Notes: generated by a model not told the origin, from the letters alone. Positions 12,084 through 22,746 are shown, counted from the first letter of the stretch. The stretch is DNA of 64,000 nt from Owenia fusiformis (GCA_903813345.2 CAIIXF020000002.1:2702001-2766000), one strand, 5' to 3'. Made by a program: numbers and translations.

Positions 12084-12299
12084 GTAAGGTAGTACTTATT
12101 AAAAAAATCTCAAAATCGTCAGTCCTCTGTCTTGGCACAATACTTTGACAATAAAATACAAAACAGTACAAAACAATACAATACAATACAATACAATACA
12201 ATACAATACATGTGTGTTTATTTTCACTTACTGTTCTGTTATGTGCACGTGGATTTATAAATACTTTTATCTAATTTTTTTTAATTTATGTATTTTCAG
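12084..12299 (+). other. Spliceosomal intron in the recombinase gene
   Basis: The donor is AAAG|GTAAGGT and the acceptor is TATTTTCAG|G, after a T-rich tract. The intron interrupts a Gly codon and is 216 bases long. Joining the flanks continues the recombinase domain without a break. The intron contains an (ATACA)n run at about 12168-12210. Confidence 0.8.
12168..12210. repeat. Pentanucleotide microsatellite (ACAAT/ATACA)n
   Basis: About eight units of ACAAT/ATACA, slightly degenerate at the left end, lie within the intron of the recombinase gene. Confidence 0.85.
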
Positions 12300-12784
12300 G
12301 CAATAATAATGCGACATGTCCTATTGCCTCATTCATCAAATACACAAATCACCTCAATCCAAAGTGCGATGTATTTTTCCAACGCCCTCGAAACCAAATA
12401 GAAGAAGATTTGGTTTGGTATTGTGACTCTCCTCTCGGGAAAAATACCCTTGGAAACATGGCCAAAACAATGTCCAGTTGCTACAACCTTTCAAGGCCAT
12501 ACACAAACCACTGCCTGCGAGCAACAACGATAACCAACTTAGATGCGCTAGGGTTTGCCTCACGACATATTATGGTTGTATCTGGACAAAAGTCCGAGCA
12601 GACAATTAAGAACTATTCACATACTGATGAAAACACAAAAAGACAAATGTCGTATGGGTTGGCTCAATCTGTGTCAACCTCTACACTAGATGTAGTAGAC
12701 TCACCAGTACAGCGTCATAATCAGATCACACCAAGTCTGCCAGGATTACCAGCGAAGGATGTTATTAATATGAACCCCATGGAC

Positions 12785-12846
12785 ATAGAATCAGACCTTC
12801 TAATGCCCTTGGAATATAGAATCAGACCTTCTAATGCCCTTGGAAG
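12785..12846. repeat. 31-bp tandem duplication in the recombinase C-terminus
   Basis: ATAGAATCAGACCTTCTAAT begins at 12785 and again at 12816, giving a unit of 31 bases. Because 31 is not a multiple of three, the duplication shifts the frame of the last part of the recombinase reading frame. Confidence 0.9.
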
Positions 12847-13113
12847 ATGGTATCTCATCTTCCCGAGAGAGCAATATCTTGAGATAAACCAAAAGAACAC
12901 GGCACTCAATATAAACAATTCAGTTGTCACCATAAATTATTACTATGGCAAACATTAATTATTATATGTTGAACTGATAACATAAACATGTACTATATAT
13001 GGCAAACATTATTGCAATTTTTTAAGTAAAATTTATGTAAATATATGTTGAATTAAAGCAAGAAATGTCTTAAAATTTTTTTAGTTTGAATACATATGAG
13101 GTATGTAATAAAA

Positions 13114-13245
13114 CAAATAGTGACTGCCAAATTTTCGGGCAATAGGGCAATAACCTGCCTGTGGCCTCGGGAACATGTCAGTGGACAGGATATTCCCTCG
13201 GGGAAAATAGTTTGCCCTATTGCCCTCAATGGCAGTCACTATTTG
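13114..13245. repeat. Inverted repeat (small MITE-like hairpin)
   Basis: CAAATAGTGACTGCCA at the left pairs with TGGCAGTCACTATTTG at the right. Inside these, GGGCAATAGGGCAA (13137-13150) pairs with TTGCCCTATTGCCC (13212-13225), and CCTCGGGA pairs with TCCCTCGG. The whole of about 132 bases can fold into one stem. The open frame crossing it on the minus strand is not a gene. Confidence 0.75.
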
Positions 13246-14440
13246 TATAATAACAGGTCCCTGTAAATACCAGTATAATGTTATTGTACGAGTGAAATCT
13301 GATTGGAACATAATACCCTTATTCACTTTTAGGGATTAGCATTTTTCACATTCATTCTAACCACAGAGTCATGTGGGTTTTAATATTAACATTTCACTCA
13401 ATGGAATTTAATTTTTAATAAGCCCAGCCTGAGTTTGACAGACTACTATTTTGTTTCCAATGCACTCAGAAGAGGAATTAACTGAATTGCAATTGCAATA
13501 CTGAGAGTATCCTACTTTGCATCCACAAACGCTTGTGTTTTTTTAACATGATTAATTTTCATTCGTTCACATGTTTAATGTTTCCAGATATACTGTTATA
13601 GTTAATCTACAGTCTCAATCATCAGTAAATTAGTAAAAGTTAAATAAATCAGAGTTATTCTATTGAATAAAAGGGACTCAACTCACTTTATCTTTTGATT
13701 GGTTGTGCTAAGCATACCTAAGTTTCTTTTGATTTACTTATTTGGTAAACGATATTTTGAGGGATTATAGTACTCATCAGATTTTATTTTTGAAATCTGA
13801 TTTCACAATTCAATTGACTTGATTATACATAAGTGACCAAACTAGCGCAATCTTTGTTTAGGTGTGCTAAGCATAGCTATGTTTCTCTTGATTTACTCCC
13901 GCTTAATAGGTAGAGGACATACTGAGTGATTATAACAGTACTCATCAGATTTACTTTGGAAGCTAATTCCAAAATCTTATTTGGTAAACAATATAATGAG
14001 AGTGATTTCAGAACTCATCAGATTTTATTTTGAAGGCTGATTTGAGTGATTTCAAAATCAATCAATGAGCGATTATCCAATTATCCCTCATAAGTTCATT
14101 TGATTTGATTTGATTTGATGGGTAATGTAATGCATATCAATGTAAATATATTTTAATCTGGAAAATATCTGTATATATCTGTAAATACTATATTAATCTT
14201 GTTTTGAATGATCTTTGGGATTATAATGATATATGTTTGCAATCATGTTATGACAGTGCTTGCTCCTTTAACTGTTTCCCCAGTCAATGTCCAGTTAATG
14301 ACTGGCAGCTTATTCAATGAACTGACATGTTTCATTATCACAAATATGAACATTTATGGTGAACCTACACATTTTTACCTATTTGAACAACATTATAACC
14401 GCCGATAACAATGGCATGAATTTATGGATGGAACTTCCTT
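13246..14440. repeat. Non-coding, with diverged direct repeats upstream of LINE-B
   Basis: Between about 13680 and 14110 several diverged units share GTGCTAAGCATA (13707 and 13862), TTTCTYTTGATTTACT, TATTTGGTAAACRATAT (13740 and 13979) and ACTCATCAGATTT (13771, 13939 and 14015). They end in a short (TTTGA)n run at about 14097. They precede the LINE-B frame and could be 5' untranslated monomers of that element; this is inference. The rest shows no gene. Confidence 0.5.
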
Positions 14441-15823
14441 TTGCTAATTCCTTGCTTTTTGATCACTAATGCTAATTGCTTGCTTTTGATCACACACTTG
14501 AATAAGGAATACAATGAATTGACTGAACAAGACATTGTGAACCAATCTATTATGCAATCATGCAAATACTTATACCCAGAATCATTAAATTCGAAACTTC
14601 AATCACAACATAATGTATCAATGAATTTTGGTTGCATTAATGCAAGAAGCCTATCACATTTTTCGAAAGTTGTTTATTTAAATGAGAAACTGAATAATCA
14701 AATTGACATACTTGGAATTACAGAAACATGGCTCAAAGAAAATGATGAACACAATTTATTAATGAATGGCTTTTATTCTGAATTTGTTTCAAGACAGGAT
14801 CGGATTGGTGGAGGGGTAGGTATATTTATTCGCGATAGCATTAAGTACAAGCTGAGACCAGATCTAATAATTGAAAATGACTATAATACCCAAGCACTTA
14901 CAGTTGAAGTTGAGCAGTCAAATGACAAAAACATATTAGTTTCAGTTATCTATAAACCCCCTGATGTTGATATTAGCCAATTTAATAAAGATCTTACACA
15001 ATTTATGAATATAATGACCAAGGAAAATAAAGAAATATTTTTGATGGGAGACTTTAATATAAATATACTTAACGCTGATCATGAAGAAACTGCTAACTTT
15101 GTGAATATATTATACTCTTTTAACTTATATCCAACCATTTTCAAACCAACACGAGTTACTACACAAACTGCTTCCTTGATAGATAATATTTTTACCAACT
15201 CTCTTAAGGCCAGCCAATCTGGTATAATTTTAACTGATATATCTGACCACTTTCCAATATATGTAACGACTGACTTACCTATTAATAAGAAAGTGAGTAA
15301 ACGCATTTCTTTTCGCCAAATAAAAAACAAAAATCATATTACCTTTAAATCACGCCTTTCTGAACTTGACTTTTCCCAGCTATATGAATTTGATGATGTT
15401 AATTTAGGCTATGCATATTTTATTGAAAAAATTCAAAGTCTCTATAATGAATGCTTCCCGGTAACTACTAAATATATTAAATATTACTACAATAAAAAAC
15501 CTTGGCTGACAGAAGGAATTTTGACCTCTATAAAATTTAAAAATAAACTTTACATTAACTATTTAAAGCACTCTACACAAGATAAGCTTGAATCTTACAA
15601 AAAGTATAAACGCATTCTAAGGCAAAATATTCGACATGCAGGAAAACTTCATTACAGATACAAATTCGAACAATCATCGTGTAATATAAAAGACACCTGG
15701 ACACACATTAATGAAATATTAAACAGAGGAAAGAAATTGCAAATATCACCTGATAAAGGACAAGGTGCAATTATTGGCAAATATCCCTATGGTCAAAATG
15801 AATCATTCGTAGGTGTAACATGA
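14441..15823 (+). pseudogene. LINE-B ORF2 fragment: endonuclease domain, reverse transcriptase missing
   Basis: This is the AP-type endonuclease of a second, distinct non-LTR retrotransposon of the jockey/CR1 group. Motifs in order are FGCINARSLSHF, LGITETWLKE (catalytic Glu), RIGGGVGIFIRDS, SVIYKPPDVD, LMGDFNINILN (catalytic Asp and Asn), ASLIDNIFTN and ILTDISDHFPIY (catalytic Ser-Asp-His). A basic linker follows (KKPWLTEGILTSIK to HINEILNRGKK). After about 15745 the sequence stops resembling a LINE and the frame ends at 15823 without any reverse transcriptase. The open frame extends to 14441 without ATG; the first in-frame Met codons are at 14552 and near 14620, just before the domain. All endonuclease residues I can check are present, so loss of the 3' half is the main defect. 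Confidence 0.82.
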
Positions 15824-16487
15824 AGAAAAAAATGTCGTATAATACTTTGGAAAATATTAAAGTGCTCGGACACACATAAGCTGAGATAGGGATCATTTCG
15901 TTCAGTAAGGTTGTATTGACTTACATGGAGCTGTGCACCATTGACTTAAAGACCAAAATCCAGTATAAAAGGAGAGGGGGTTGCTTGGAACAGCCAAATA
16001 TGTATGTTTGAATACTTTCTATTAACAGAAACCAGTAAATTTTAATTGATTTTTAGTGTTTCTCAATAAATTGGCTTTTGTTTGTTTTGAAACTTGTTGT
16101 GGTCACGTATGAACATTTGGAGACAACAAAAATGTACTCAGTTTTGTAAAATATTATTCTAATTTTGAATAAGAACAAGTGAAAGTTTTTTAAATGCTAC
16201 TTAATTATGATCAGTAGAAAAGTTCAAAATTTGAATCTAACCAATAGCATCATCCAAAGCTAAGGTCAAAGATCAGATTTCGGGTCAAGAAGGGTTCAAG
16301 TAAACAAAAGCAACTTCTACTGCCAGCTGATTGGCCAGCTCTTAATGGGTATGTTGACTGGCTCTATGATTAAAACACCCTGGGTTTCTACTTAACAGAA
16401 ATTTAGGCCTTTAACATGAGGATATCAGCAGATCCCAATAGAAGCCATTGGTTTCCATTGATTATCACAGAAATACCAAAATTACAC
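15824..16487. other. Non-coding stretch after LINE-B
   Basis: I see no gene or repeat with clear boundaries here. It directly follows the point where LINE-B breaks off and may be the end of a later insertion. Confidence 0.4.
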
Positions 16488-16590
16488 TATGACCTGAATC
16501 GATTGCAAACTTAATAATTTCACAAAACGACACAAATGGTTTATCTCATCAAATGTGCAAATATGAAGTTTGCAATCGATTCAAGTCATA
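16488..16590. repeat. Hairpin inverted repeat
   Basis: The left arm contains TGAATCGATTGCAAACTT and the right arm contains AAGTTTGCAATCGATTCA. The match extends to about 25 bases with one mismatch, and about 55 bases separate the arms. It is probably a tiny MITE or a decayed element end. Confidence 0.75.
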
Positions 16591-16827
16591 CTTAAAATTA
16601 AAAGATTGTACATTTTTTCATCATTTCTTCCCTACAAAATGGCTATAGAAAAATGCTCCAAAAACAACTTTTACACTTATCAAATATCGTACAAGTTTGT
16701 AAAACCAAAGATTACACTATTATATTTCATTATGTAGTAACATATTTGGATAAGATGCAGGGATGCGTAGGATGTAAATGGATTTTGACAGACACAAAAA
16801 CACTTCCTGGTTTGGAAGCTTCCTGGT

Positions 16828-16999
16828 CAACTCAACCCCAAGTCAACTCAACCCAAGTCAACTCAACCCTTAGTCAAGTCGACCCCAAGTCAAGTCGACC
16901 CTTAGTCAAGTCGACCCCAAGTCATCTCGACCCTTAGTCAACTCGACCCCAAGTCATCTCAACCCTTGGTCAACTCAACCCTTAGTCAAGTCGACCCCA
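16828..16999 (+). repeat. Minisatellite of ~15-17-bp units, AAGTCAACTCAACCC type
   Basis: About eleven units alternate between AAGTCAACTCAACCC, AGTCAAGTCGACCCC and AAGTCATCTCGACCCTT. The unit differs by about two bases from AAGACAACTCATCCC, the unit that builds the inverted repeats of the foldback element at 59925, so they are probably related. No reverse-oriented partner array was seen nearby. The open frame across it is a translated repeat. Confidence 0.85.
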
Positions 17000-17384
17000 A
17001 TGATTTAACTTGTTTTAAGTAGATTAAAATACAATATAATATTTCATTAAATAGTACTTCGATGAATATTTTGATAGTATATGATTTATTAAAGGAATAA
17101 TAGAAAATTATGGTAAAGGTAAACTTTCCTATTTGAATCCTATTTGATTAATGCAATTTCTTCCCTAATTCAAAAAATATTACATTGAGAAAATATACTG
17201 TTTTATAGACTTTTTGATTTAAAGATAATTTTAGAAATGAATATTGAAATCGCTGTTGATACACTAAGAACTAAGTATGGTAAATACGATATTCAATTCA
17301 TTTACCCAAACAAAGCATTGAACAGAAGAAAATATGATTTCATGAAAACTTATAGAAAGATGTTAATCTGGGATAAAAATAAAT
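17000..17384. other. AT-rich non-coding stretch
   Basis: Nothing recognisable was seen in this segment. Confidence 0.4.
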
Positions 17385-17841
17385 CTGACATATGATTAAG
17401 ATAATGAAAAACATAAATCTTTTTGTTTGTGCAGTTTGATTTGAAATCTAACTTCAAACAAAAAAAACATTTCCGTCACCTATATATCAAAACGAAGATT
17501 TGAACTGGATCATAAAATCCCAATCTGATTGTTTATGACACCTGACATATGAGTAAGATAGTGGAAAATAGAAAAACATAAATCCCATTGTTTGTTCAGT
17601 CTTGTTTTAAAATGTTACTTAAAAAACATTTCTATCACCTATAGATCAGAAGGAAGATTTGAACTATATCATATTGTTTATTGTTATAAAATCCAAATCT
17701 TGTTATTCATGACACCTGACATGGGTACGATAATGGAAATTGTAAAATCATGAATCCGATTGTTTGTTCAGTCTTGTTTTAAAATCTAACTTCAAAAAAT
17801 AAACATTTCTATCGTCTATAGATCAGAAGGAAGATTTGAAC
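17385..17841 (+). repeat. Three tandem copies of a ~157-175-bp unit
   Basis: Units begin with CTGACATATGANTAAG or a variant at 17385, 17542 and 17717. Shared landmarks are TTGTTTGTKCAGTYTTGTTT, an AACATTTCYRTC block and AGAAGGAAGATTTGAAC. Units two and three resemble each other more closely than either resembles the first. Confidence 0.8.
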
Positions 17842-18429
17842 GAATTTCTTTACCCTTGTAAGGTGCATGCAGAAAAATTGATTTATAAACGATATTGGTT
17901 GATGTTTTTTACCTGAGCATGCGTGAAGTCTGATGAACACTTTTGACGAAGACCGAAGCAAACATTACTAGCTCTCGAACGAAATTCCAAGATTTAGATC
18001 ATTTCGCCGTGTTTGCTAAGCGTGTATACGTGAATGACAAGCTGTTTTGAGCTGTTTTGAGTAGATGAGGGGCCTGTTTTAGGCACAACATTGATTTAGC
18101 TTGACATTAATGCGCACATTGGCACGTTTGATCATGTTAATACAAGTTTTTACACTCTTAGCAGGAGACGGGTTTTCGAAAAATCTGATTCACTCGATTA
18201 TCGTATATTTCTACTGACATTTTAACACCACATCACATAGAATTACGATGCAGAATGATAATAAAACACAAAACAACTACTAAATTCCACTTGTTATTTC
18301 ACAGGAGTTAAAAATGCACACTGCCTAGATTCTTTGTAAGGGTCGTCAGACATCGGATTGGCCGCCATATTTGAAATGAAAATATCACTAAATTGAGCTT
18401 TGCGCATGTCATAACATATCGACTGTAAA
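17842..18429. other. Non-coding stretch
   Basis: No coding region or clear repeat was recognised. It separates the tandem repeat from a reverse-transcriptase scrap. Confidence 0.4.
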
Positions 18430-18720
18430 GGGGTGAGGGGGTGATATAGTTTATTTTATTTATAAACTCTTAAAAATTAGTGTTTGAGAAGCAGGAGTTC
18501 CTCATGGTACTATATTTGTACCCCTTTTGTTTTTCTTATAGATAAACGACTTTGCGGATGAAACTGTAAAATATTCTTGCTTTTTGCTGATGAATCTTCT
18601 ATATTTTGCTCCTTCAGTGCTACCAATACCATTCGAAAAATGGCAATTTAACAATCAGATTTGAATGCTGTATACAACTGTTCAGAAAGATGGCAAATGT
18701 AATTTAAAGAACTAACATTT
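18430..18720 (+). pseudogene. LINE reverse-transcriptase remnant
   Basis: One frame reads GVPHGTIFVPLLFFLINDF, the eroded form of the GVPQGSxLGPLLFLIYINDL motif of non-LTR polymerases. In the next frame, about 25 residues on, FADESSIFCSF matches the catalytic FADDSSIF motif with the second Asp changed to Glu. Two or more stops and one frameshift are present. It could be the missing 3' part of LINE-B, 2.7 kb upstream on the same strand, or an unrelated fragment. Confidence 0.65.
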
Positions 18721-19326
18721 TAAAATCATTATAGATATGAAATGTTGACCCCTGACCCGGATCTTGGTGATGAACAAATACCAACGGATACAACACACAA
18801 ACGCTTTTGATTGGTCTTAGATACACATTTTTAAATATACGAGGGGGGATTCACAAGTAGTGGGACAAATGCTATAACTTCACTTATATCAACCAGATTT
18901 TATTCAAACTTGGAACACAGAACCACAAACATGTGATAATCATTGTGTAAAAATTTCAAAAAGTTACACCCAACTTCAGTAAAGTGAGAGTTCCAGTCAT
19001 GACGTCACAACAGGGTCTACGGAACACATTGTTTGTCGCTAATTGCTAGTTAAATAAACAAGTCTCAGCTGATATCCAGGACGTGATCTAATCCGTGACT
19101 TCTAGCGAGTCCTTTTGTGGAGCACATCAATTCTGTGCAAGACTATTGATTCCTTATCCTTCTGGTGCAATCTCATTCTTTCTCAAAGTATTCGCCATGA
19201 CAATCAATGAATTTTTGACTTCTCCTGAACCATTCTACAGGTATGCACCCTCAAAACCATATTTTCTAAGATTGGTCATCTCGGCTCTCACAGCATATTC
19301 AGAATACATATACAGAATACCACCTA

Positions 19327-20422
19327 TACGAGGGGTGATCAGGAATTTCTGGACCGTTGGCTCTATTTTTGCCATTTTTATCCTTTCTTACTGATTTTTT
19401 GACATAATATAACCCAAATAAATAGCATCACATCATGAAGATTTCATTGTTCTATGACATCATTATCCCATTATTTTGTTACCATGGTGATCGGTGACGC
19501 GACAAGGTGGAGCTCAGAAAAATACCAAATTTGAAAATCAACAGTAGTTTTATATTACATTTTTTGACACTGTATTCATTGCTGAATATGTTACAAACAT
19601 CCTCAAAGGTCTCCTCAAATAGGTTGTACTATATCATTAAGTATATTCATTAATGTTCATAATAACTGGCATTATTCTTCTATCAATTCTAATCCTCCAA
19701 AGTAGTTACCAGCATTTTGTAAGCATTTGTTATACCTTTTCACCTATTCCTGAAAGATGTGATACAGGCCGTCTTTGCCTACGAAATGTGATTGTTTCCA
19801 TCGGCTGTGGCCGTGTACCACACGCACCGTATTCCCAATGCCGTGTACCACACGCACCATATTCCCCAGACTTAGCTGACTGTGATTTCTATCTTTTCCC
19901 AACAGTGAAGCAGAAAATTATGAGGTATCCACTTTGAGGCCAGTAATGAGATCATAATCAGGAATTCACACACCACGTCTTTCAGGACTGGGTGAAAAGG
20001 CATAACAAATGCTTACAAAGTACTGGTAACTATAATTTGAAGTATTATAAATGATGGAATAATAATGACAGATGCACATTAATAAATATACTTAATGAAA
20101 TAATACAACCCAGATAGTATGTCACATATTCAGCAATGAATACAGTGTCCACATCATATAAAATTTCTGTTGTTTTTCAAATTTGGTATTTTTTCATATT
20201 AATGTTGTTTTTCAAATTTGGTATTTTTTCTGAGCTCCACCTTGTCGCGTCACTGGTTACCATGGTAACAAAAATAGTAAGATAATGGTGGCATAGAGCA
20301 ATGAAATCTTCGTGAGGTGATCCTATATATTTGGGTTATATTATGTGAAAAAATCAGTAAGAAAGGATAAAAAATGGCAAAAATAGAGCCAACGGTCCAG
20401 AAATTCCTGATCACCCCTCGTA
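19327..20422. mobile_element. Nested mariner with ~280-bp inverted repeats
   Basis: Both ends begin TACGAGGGGTGATCAGGAAT when read inwards. The similarity continues for roughly 280 bases, through GACGCGACAAGGTGGAGCTC to ATTCATTGCTGAATATG. TA flanks the element on both sides (19325-19326 and 20423-20424). It lies wholly inside the outer mariner and is therefore younger. Both halves carry a mariner transposase 3' end pointing outward: YNKCLQNAGNY on the minus strand near 19690-19740, and RHNKCLQSTGNY on the plus strand near 19995-20030. Confidence 0.8.
19797..20035 (+). pseudogene. Mariner transposase C-terminal fragment
   Basis: The motif HAPYSPDLADCDFYLFPTVK is the conserved region carrying the third catalytic Asp of mariner DDE transposases. 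It is followed, after stops, by QDWVKRHNKCLQSTGNY, the typical C-terminal end. A short direct duplication (CCGTGTACCACACGCACC, twice near 19812-19860) precedes it. The N-terminal DNA-binding part and the first catalytic residues are absent, so the fragment cannot act alone. Confidence 0.8.
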
Positions 20423-20973
20423 TACTGAAGATTTTTTTACTTCTTTCTTTCCCATAGACTTCCAACAAACCTCTGTAGGTCTCTAAATACTGAAAACTTC
20501 TTCAAAGCATTAAATTTAATCACAGCACAGATGTTTATACATGATTCTTGCTTTTTCATTGCTATTTTAATCAAATTTTGCTCCATCCAAGAAGGACTGA
20601 AAATGGCAGTGTCCTGGTGTCACTGCTTTGTGTGACATCATAATAGCATGATGATGTAATTTATGTTACAGTTGTCATGACTACAAGGCTTGATACAATA
20701 TGAAACCAAATATTTCAAAATAACCGTCATTTTGAGATATTTATGAGCATATTTATGTTGATCAAGCCCTTCATTTTTTAACTGCTCCATTAACCCCTAC
20801 TTTTGGATACCATAGCAACCGTTGTTGCTAGAGAACACAATGAATTAAATTGAAATTTCACTCAACAATGCCTTATATCCTAATCCGTTCATGTGCCAAC
20901 TTTGGTTGAGATGTATACACAGGGACTTGCTGCCTCAGGAAAGTCCCACTACTTATGAATCCCCCCTCGTATA

Positions 20974-21524
20974 TACAGGCGCTTGTCCTTTTTAAGAGGG
21001 AATTGATGTTTTTCTCTTTTATTATGCCATATTATTTTAATGACCCTACAGTATGGTGTCGTGCCTGCATTAGAGAAATGCGAAGATGCTATGTTTGAAA
21101 TTAATTCTATTCTTTGCTAAGAACACGATACATCTACTTTTATTACTATAAAAGTAAGTAATAAGAAGGGGTGGGGTGACAATTATCCTTTCAAAAAACA
21201 TGTCAATATACCTTTGTCGTAATAGTGTGTGGCAAAATGAACAGTTAACGTTGAAAATACCTGAAAATATACATACTGTAAAATGCCTATGGTTAGACAT
21301 TGTATTGCCCACCTACGCCCGCTTTATTACGCCCCTAACTGACAATTCTAATGTTAATTTGCCTGACTTGTATATAAACAATGGTTACCGCTAATAAAAT
21401 GCCAACATTAGCTGTTTTTATGTGTGAGTACTGTACACGGTGACTCAAAAACAGAATCCTTCAAAAAAAGATCAATTTCGTTCGTACATATGTAATCAGC
21501 TTCTTTTTTCATGTAATTCACCAT
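20974..21524. other. Non-coding stretch
   Basis: No gene or repeat with clear limits was recognised. Small open frames overlap on both strands without domain similarity. Confidence 0.4.
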
Positions 21525-21710
21525 AATTGCTAAGTAAAACACCATAATAGGCTAAGTAATACACCATAATAAGCTTAGTAATACACCATAATAGGCTTAG
21601 TAATACACCATGATAGGCTAAGTAATATACCATAATAGGCTAAGTAATACACCATAATAGGCTAAGTAATACACCATAATAGGCTAAGTAATACACCATA
21701 ATAGGAAAAT
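21525..21710 (+). repeat. 22-bp minisatellite, about eight units
   Basis: The unit is GCTAAGTAATACACCATAATAG, and most copies differ by zero to two bases. The repeats are directly adjacent, with no unique spacers. Confidence 0.88.
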
Positions 21711-22020
21711 CCACATAATGCAAATATTAAGACACTTGTTCACCTTTGAAACAAGGAATACGACAAATATACAAACTTTATCACTTGCAACAATTGAATT
21801 TTGAGAGAAAGAACATGTTAGAATTTAAAACTAATGATGTCATTATTTAAACACATGATTATCATCTGAAAGTTTAAAGGCATTATTAAACAGTCAAAAC
21901 ATTCATTTAAAATCCTGGCTTTTCAGCATGAAGTATCAAATCAGCATCATTAAAATAGCATACAGCATCAGCATTCAATATGTTGAGAACAGATAATCAG
22001 TACAGTTATACATCAAATGT
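21711..22020. other. Non-coding stretch
   Basis: No feature was recognised. It ends at the start of the dispersed repeat copy 1. Confidence 0.35.
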
Positions 22021-22746
22021 TAAAAACAGGATCTTAAGAGGTTCTGGACAAATCATTTGATTCTGGACTTGTCATATTTTTTTTTCAACGAAATGACATC
22101 CACGGGTTGAATTTTTATTAGCTATTTAGAGAGTGAGTCCTGCCTAGTATTAATTTCAATAAAAAAAGATAAAATAGAACCCTATTTGAGAGTCAATCTA
22201 ATACTTACATTACATTGATAAATTAAGGCAAATCCTGAAATATTTTTAAAGTGCATTTTTTATGAAATATTATCCAGCAAGTATTTAGATGAAACGGTCT
22301 TATTTAAATACAAATCATAACATGATGATATTTTTCATGAAACATTTTTCATTTTTAATTTAGGTGAAAACCCTTACATGATGATGTGTTTTCATAACTT
22401 CTTTCATAAAATTCCATCAAGGGGTGAAGATAAAATGATCGAATTTAAGTGATTTAAGGATCACGAGAATATGTTTTCTTGGATATTTTCTATGAAATCC
22501 CATCCAGTGGTCAAGGTAAAATTTAGATTTTGATTTGGTATTAGGTCACGTGTTCCAAAGATCCATATAAGGCCCATAGAACCATATGGGAACGTCATTT
22601 TGAATGTCACGTGATAGATCCATATAAGGCTTTTAGAACCATGTCGGGAAAGATGAGGGGAAGCCCCTGACACCTGTTTCAAGAATTTATCCGAACGTTG
22701 TTCAGATCATATCGGTTTTTATGCACTTCATTATTGTACCGAAGTA
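22021..22746 (+). repeat. Dispersed ~1.4-kb repeat, copy 1 (5' half)
   Basis: It begins AACAGGATCTTAAGAGGTTC and is closely similar to 26362-27085, including CAAGGGGTGAAGATAAAATG-type and TTTTATGCACTTCATTATT segments. Similarity to copies 2 and 3 ends at TACCGAAGT near 22745, where the GGCCCAACGTTGG array begins. No protein-coding capacity was recognised. Confidence 0.8.

Larger units (their letters stand above)
11424..12958 (+). pseudogene. Crypton-type tyrosine recombinase gene (KIAA1958/DUF3504-like), two exons, damaged
   Basis: This encodes a tyrosine recombinase of the Crypton transposon type, related to animal KIAA1958/ZMYM/QRICH DUF3504 proteins. Cryptons insert through a recombinase rather than a DDE transposase. 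Exon 1 starts at ATG 11424 (MAGRFETINDDDLDKL) and runs to 12083; exon 2 starts at 12300. Splicing GT 12084 to AG 12299 keeps the frame (ELK-GNNNATCP). Catalytic residues seen are Arg in CNRGREN (11921-11929), His and Arg in NHCLRAT (12509-12520) and the nucleophile Tyr in IKNYSH (12614-12616). The usual His before it is Gln (SGQKSEQ). Lesions are a TAA at 11652-11654 with the same frame continuing beyond it, a one-base frameshift in an A-run near 11766-11773, and a 31-bp tandem duplication near the C-terminus. The copy is probably inactive. A domesticated host gene is possible but unlikely given the lesions. Confidence 0.82.
18838..20971. mobile_element. Mariner-like element (outer), interrupted by another mariner
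   Basis: The left end TACGAGGGGGGATTCACAAG and the right end, read on the minus strand as TACGAGGGGGGATTCATAAG, are inverted repeats that continue into AGTGGGAC. A TA dinucleotide flanks each side (18836-18837 and 20972-20973), the usual target of Tc1/mariner elements. Without the nested element the outer one is about 1.0 kb. I found no recognisable transposase in its remaining sequence, so it is either heavily decayed or non-autonomous. Confidence 0.75.

Noticed and set aside
12010-12201. Minus-strand frame rich in Tyr-Cys-Ile
   Set aside because: It comes from the (ATACA)n microsatellite in the recombinase intron.
21525-21710. CRISPR-like regular repeats
   Set aside because: Units are directly adjacent, without unique spacers, and the window is clearly animal DNA; it is a minisatellite.
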